Of a stretch of 64,000 nt of DNA, positions 63,992 to 64,000 are shown piece by piece (within the stretch, counting starts at the first letter, position 1; each line of letters begins with the position of its first letter). The position numbers and the translations under genes were made by a program. The notes beneath the pieces are model-generated. The model was not told the origin of the DNA, searched no databases, and worked only from the letters and a program-made list of their open reading frames with translations. The stretch is from positions 20,925,760-20,989,759 of the forward strand of contig NC_136005.1 of the NCBI RefSeq assembly GCF_048128805.1, written 5' to 3'. This DNA is from Centroberyx gerrardi. Its lineage: Eukaryota > Chordata > Actinopteri > Beryciformes > Berycidae.

Positions 63992-64000
63992 AGAGAGAGA
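63942..64000. repeat. (GT)n-(GA)n compound microsatellite at the window end
   Basis: (GT)n of about 34 bases switches to (GA)n and runs off the end of the window. Confidence 0.95.

Larger units (their letters stand above)
60370..64000 (-). other. EXOC2: EXOC2 upstream intron (non-coding first exon not located)
   Basis: No coding exon and no CpG-rich promoter were found, so the EXOC2 start is probably beyond the window. It holds a SINE (61393-61590), a poly-C plus (CA)n tract (62130-62215), and a (GT)n then (GA)n tract at the window end. Two near-CTCF motifs, each with one mismatch, lie at 62775-62787 and 62800-62812. Confidence 0.5.

Overview
The window is nuclear DNA from a vertebrate, almost certainly a teleost fish. 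It has short exons with GT-AG introns, dense (CA)n and (GA)n microsatellites, and fish-type tRNA-derived SINEs and MITE-like elements. It also carries a recognisable set of vertebrate genes. No prokaryotic, viral or organellar genes were seen. I cannot name the species from sequence alone.

Six protein genes were reconstructed exon by exon, and every intron phase agrees. From left to right they are: the 3' part of SLC22A23 (+, 4505-7901, orphan organic-ion transporter); PSMG4 (-, 9792-11114, proteasome assembly chaperone 4, 124 aa); BPHL (-, 11659-14642, mitochondrial serine hydrolase, 284 aa); DUSP22 (+, 16383-22540, dual-specificity phosphatase, 193 aa); IRF4 (+, 24588-29971, lymphoid transcription factor, 447 aa); and EXOC2/SEC5 (-, 33128-60329, exocyst subunit, 27 coding exons, 923 aa). 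All except SLC22A23 appear complete, and none has a frameshift or internal stop. EXOC2's non-coding first exon and promoter were not found.

The gene order joins two blocks that in human lie a few Mb apart on 6p25: SLC22A23-PSMG4-BPHL and DUSP22-IRF4-EXOC2. Relative orientations are kept within each block. The junction is the 1.7 kb between BPHL and DUSP22. The genes do not form a single pathway.

The non-coding sequence holds most of the unusual material. There is a five-unit, roughly 113-bp minisatellite just upstream of IRF4, with stray copies around BPHL exon 1. A 597-bp element with terminal inverted repeats sits in an EXOC2 intron, and a hAT-like element in the PSMG4 intron. Several SINEs occur, along with a 'TTGGAGGGATGATGCAT' repeat family at two loci. 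A degenerate short-period tandem array abuts an EXOC2 donor. Several splice acceptors are built directly from (TC)n or (TG)n microsatellites. I found no convincing undescribed multi-gene system.
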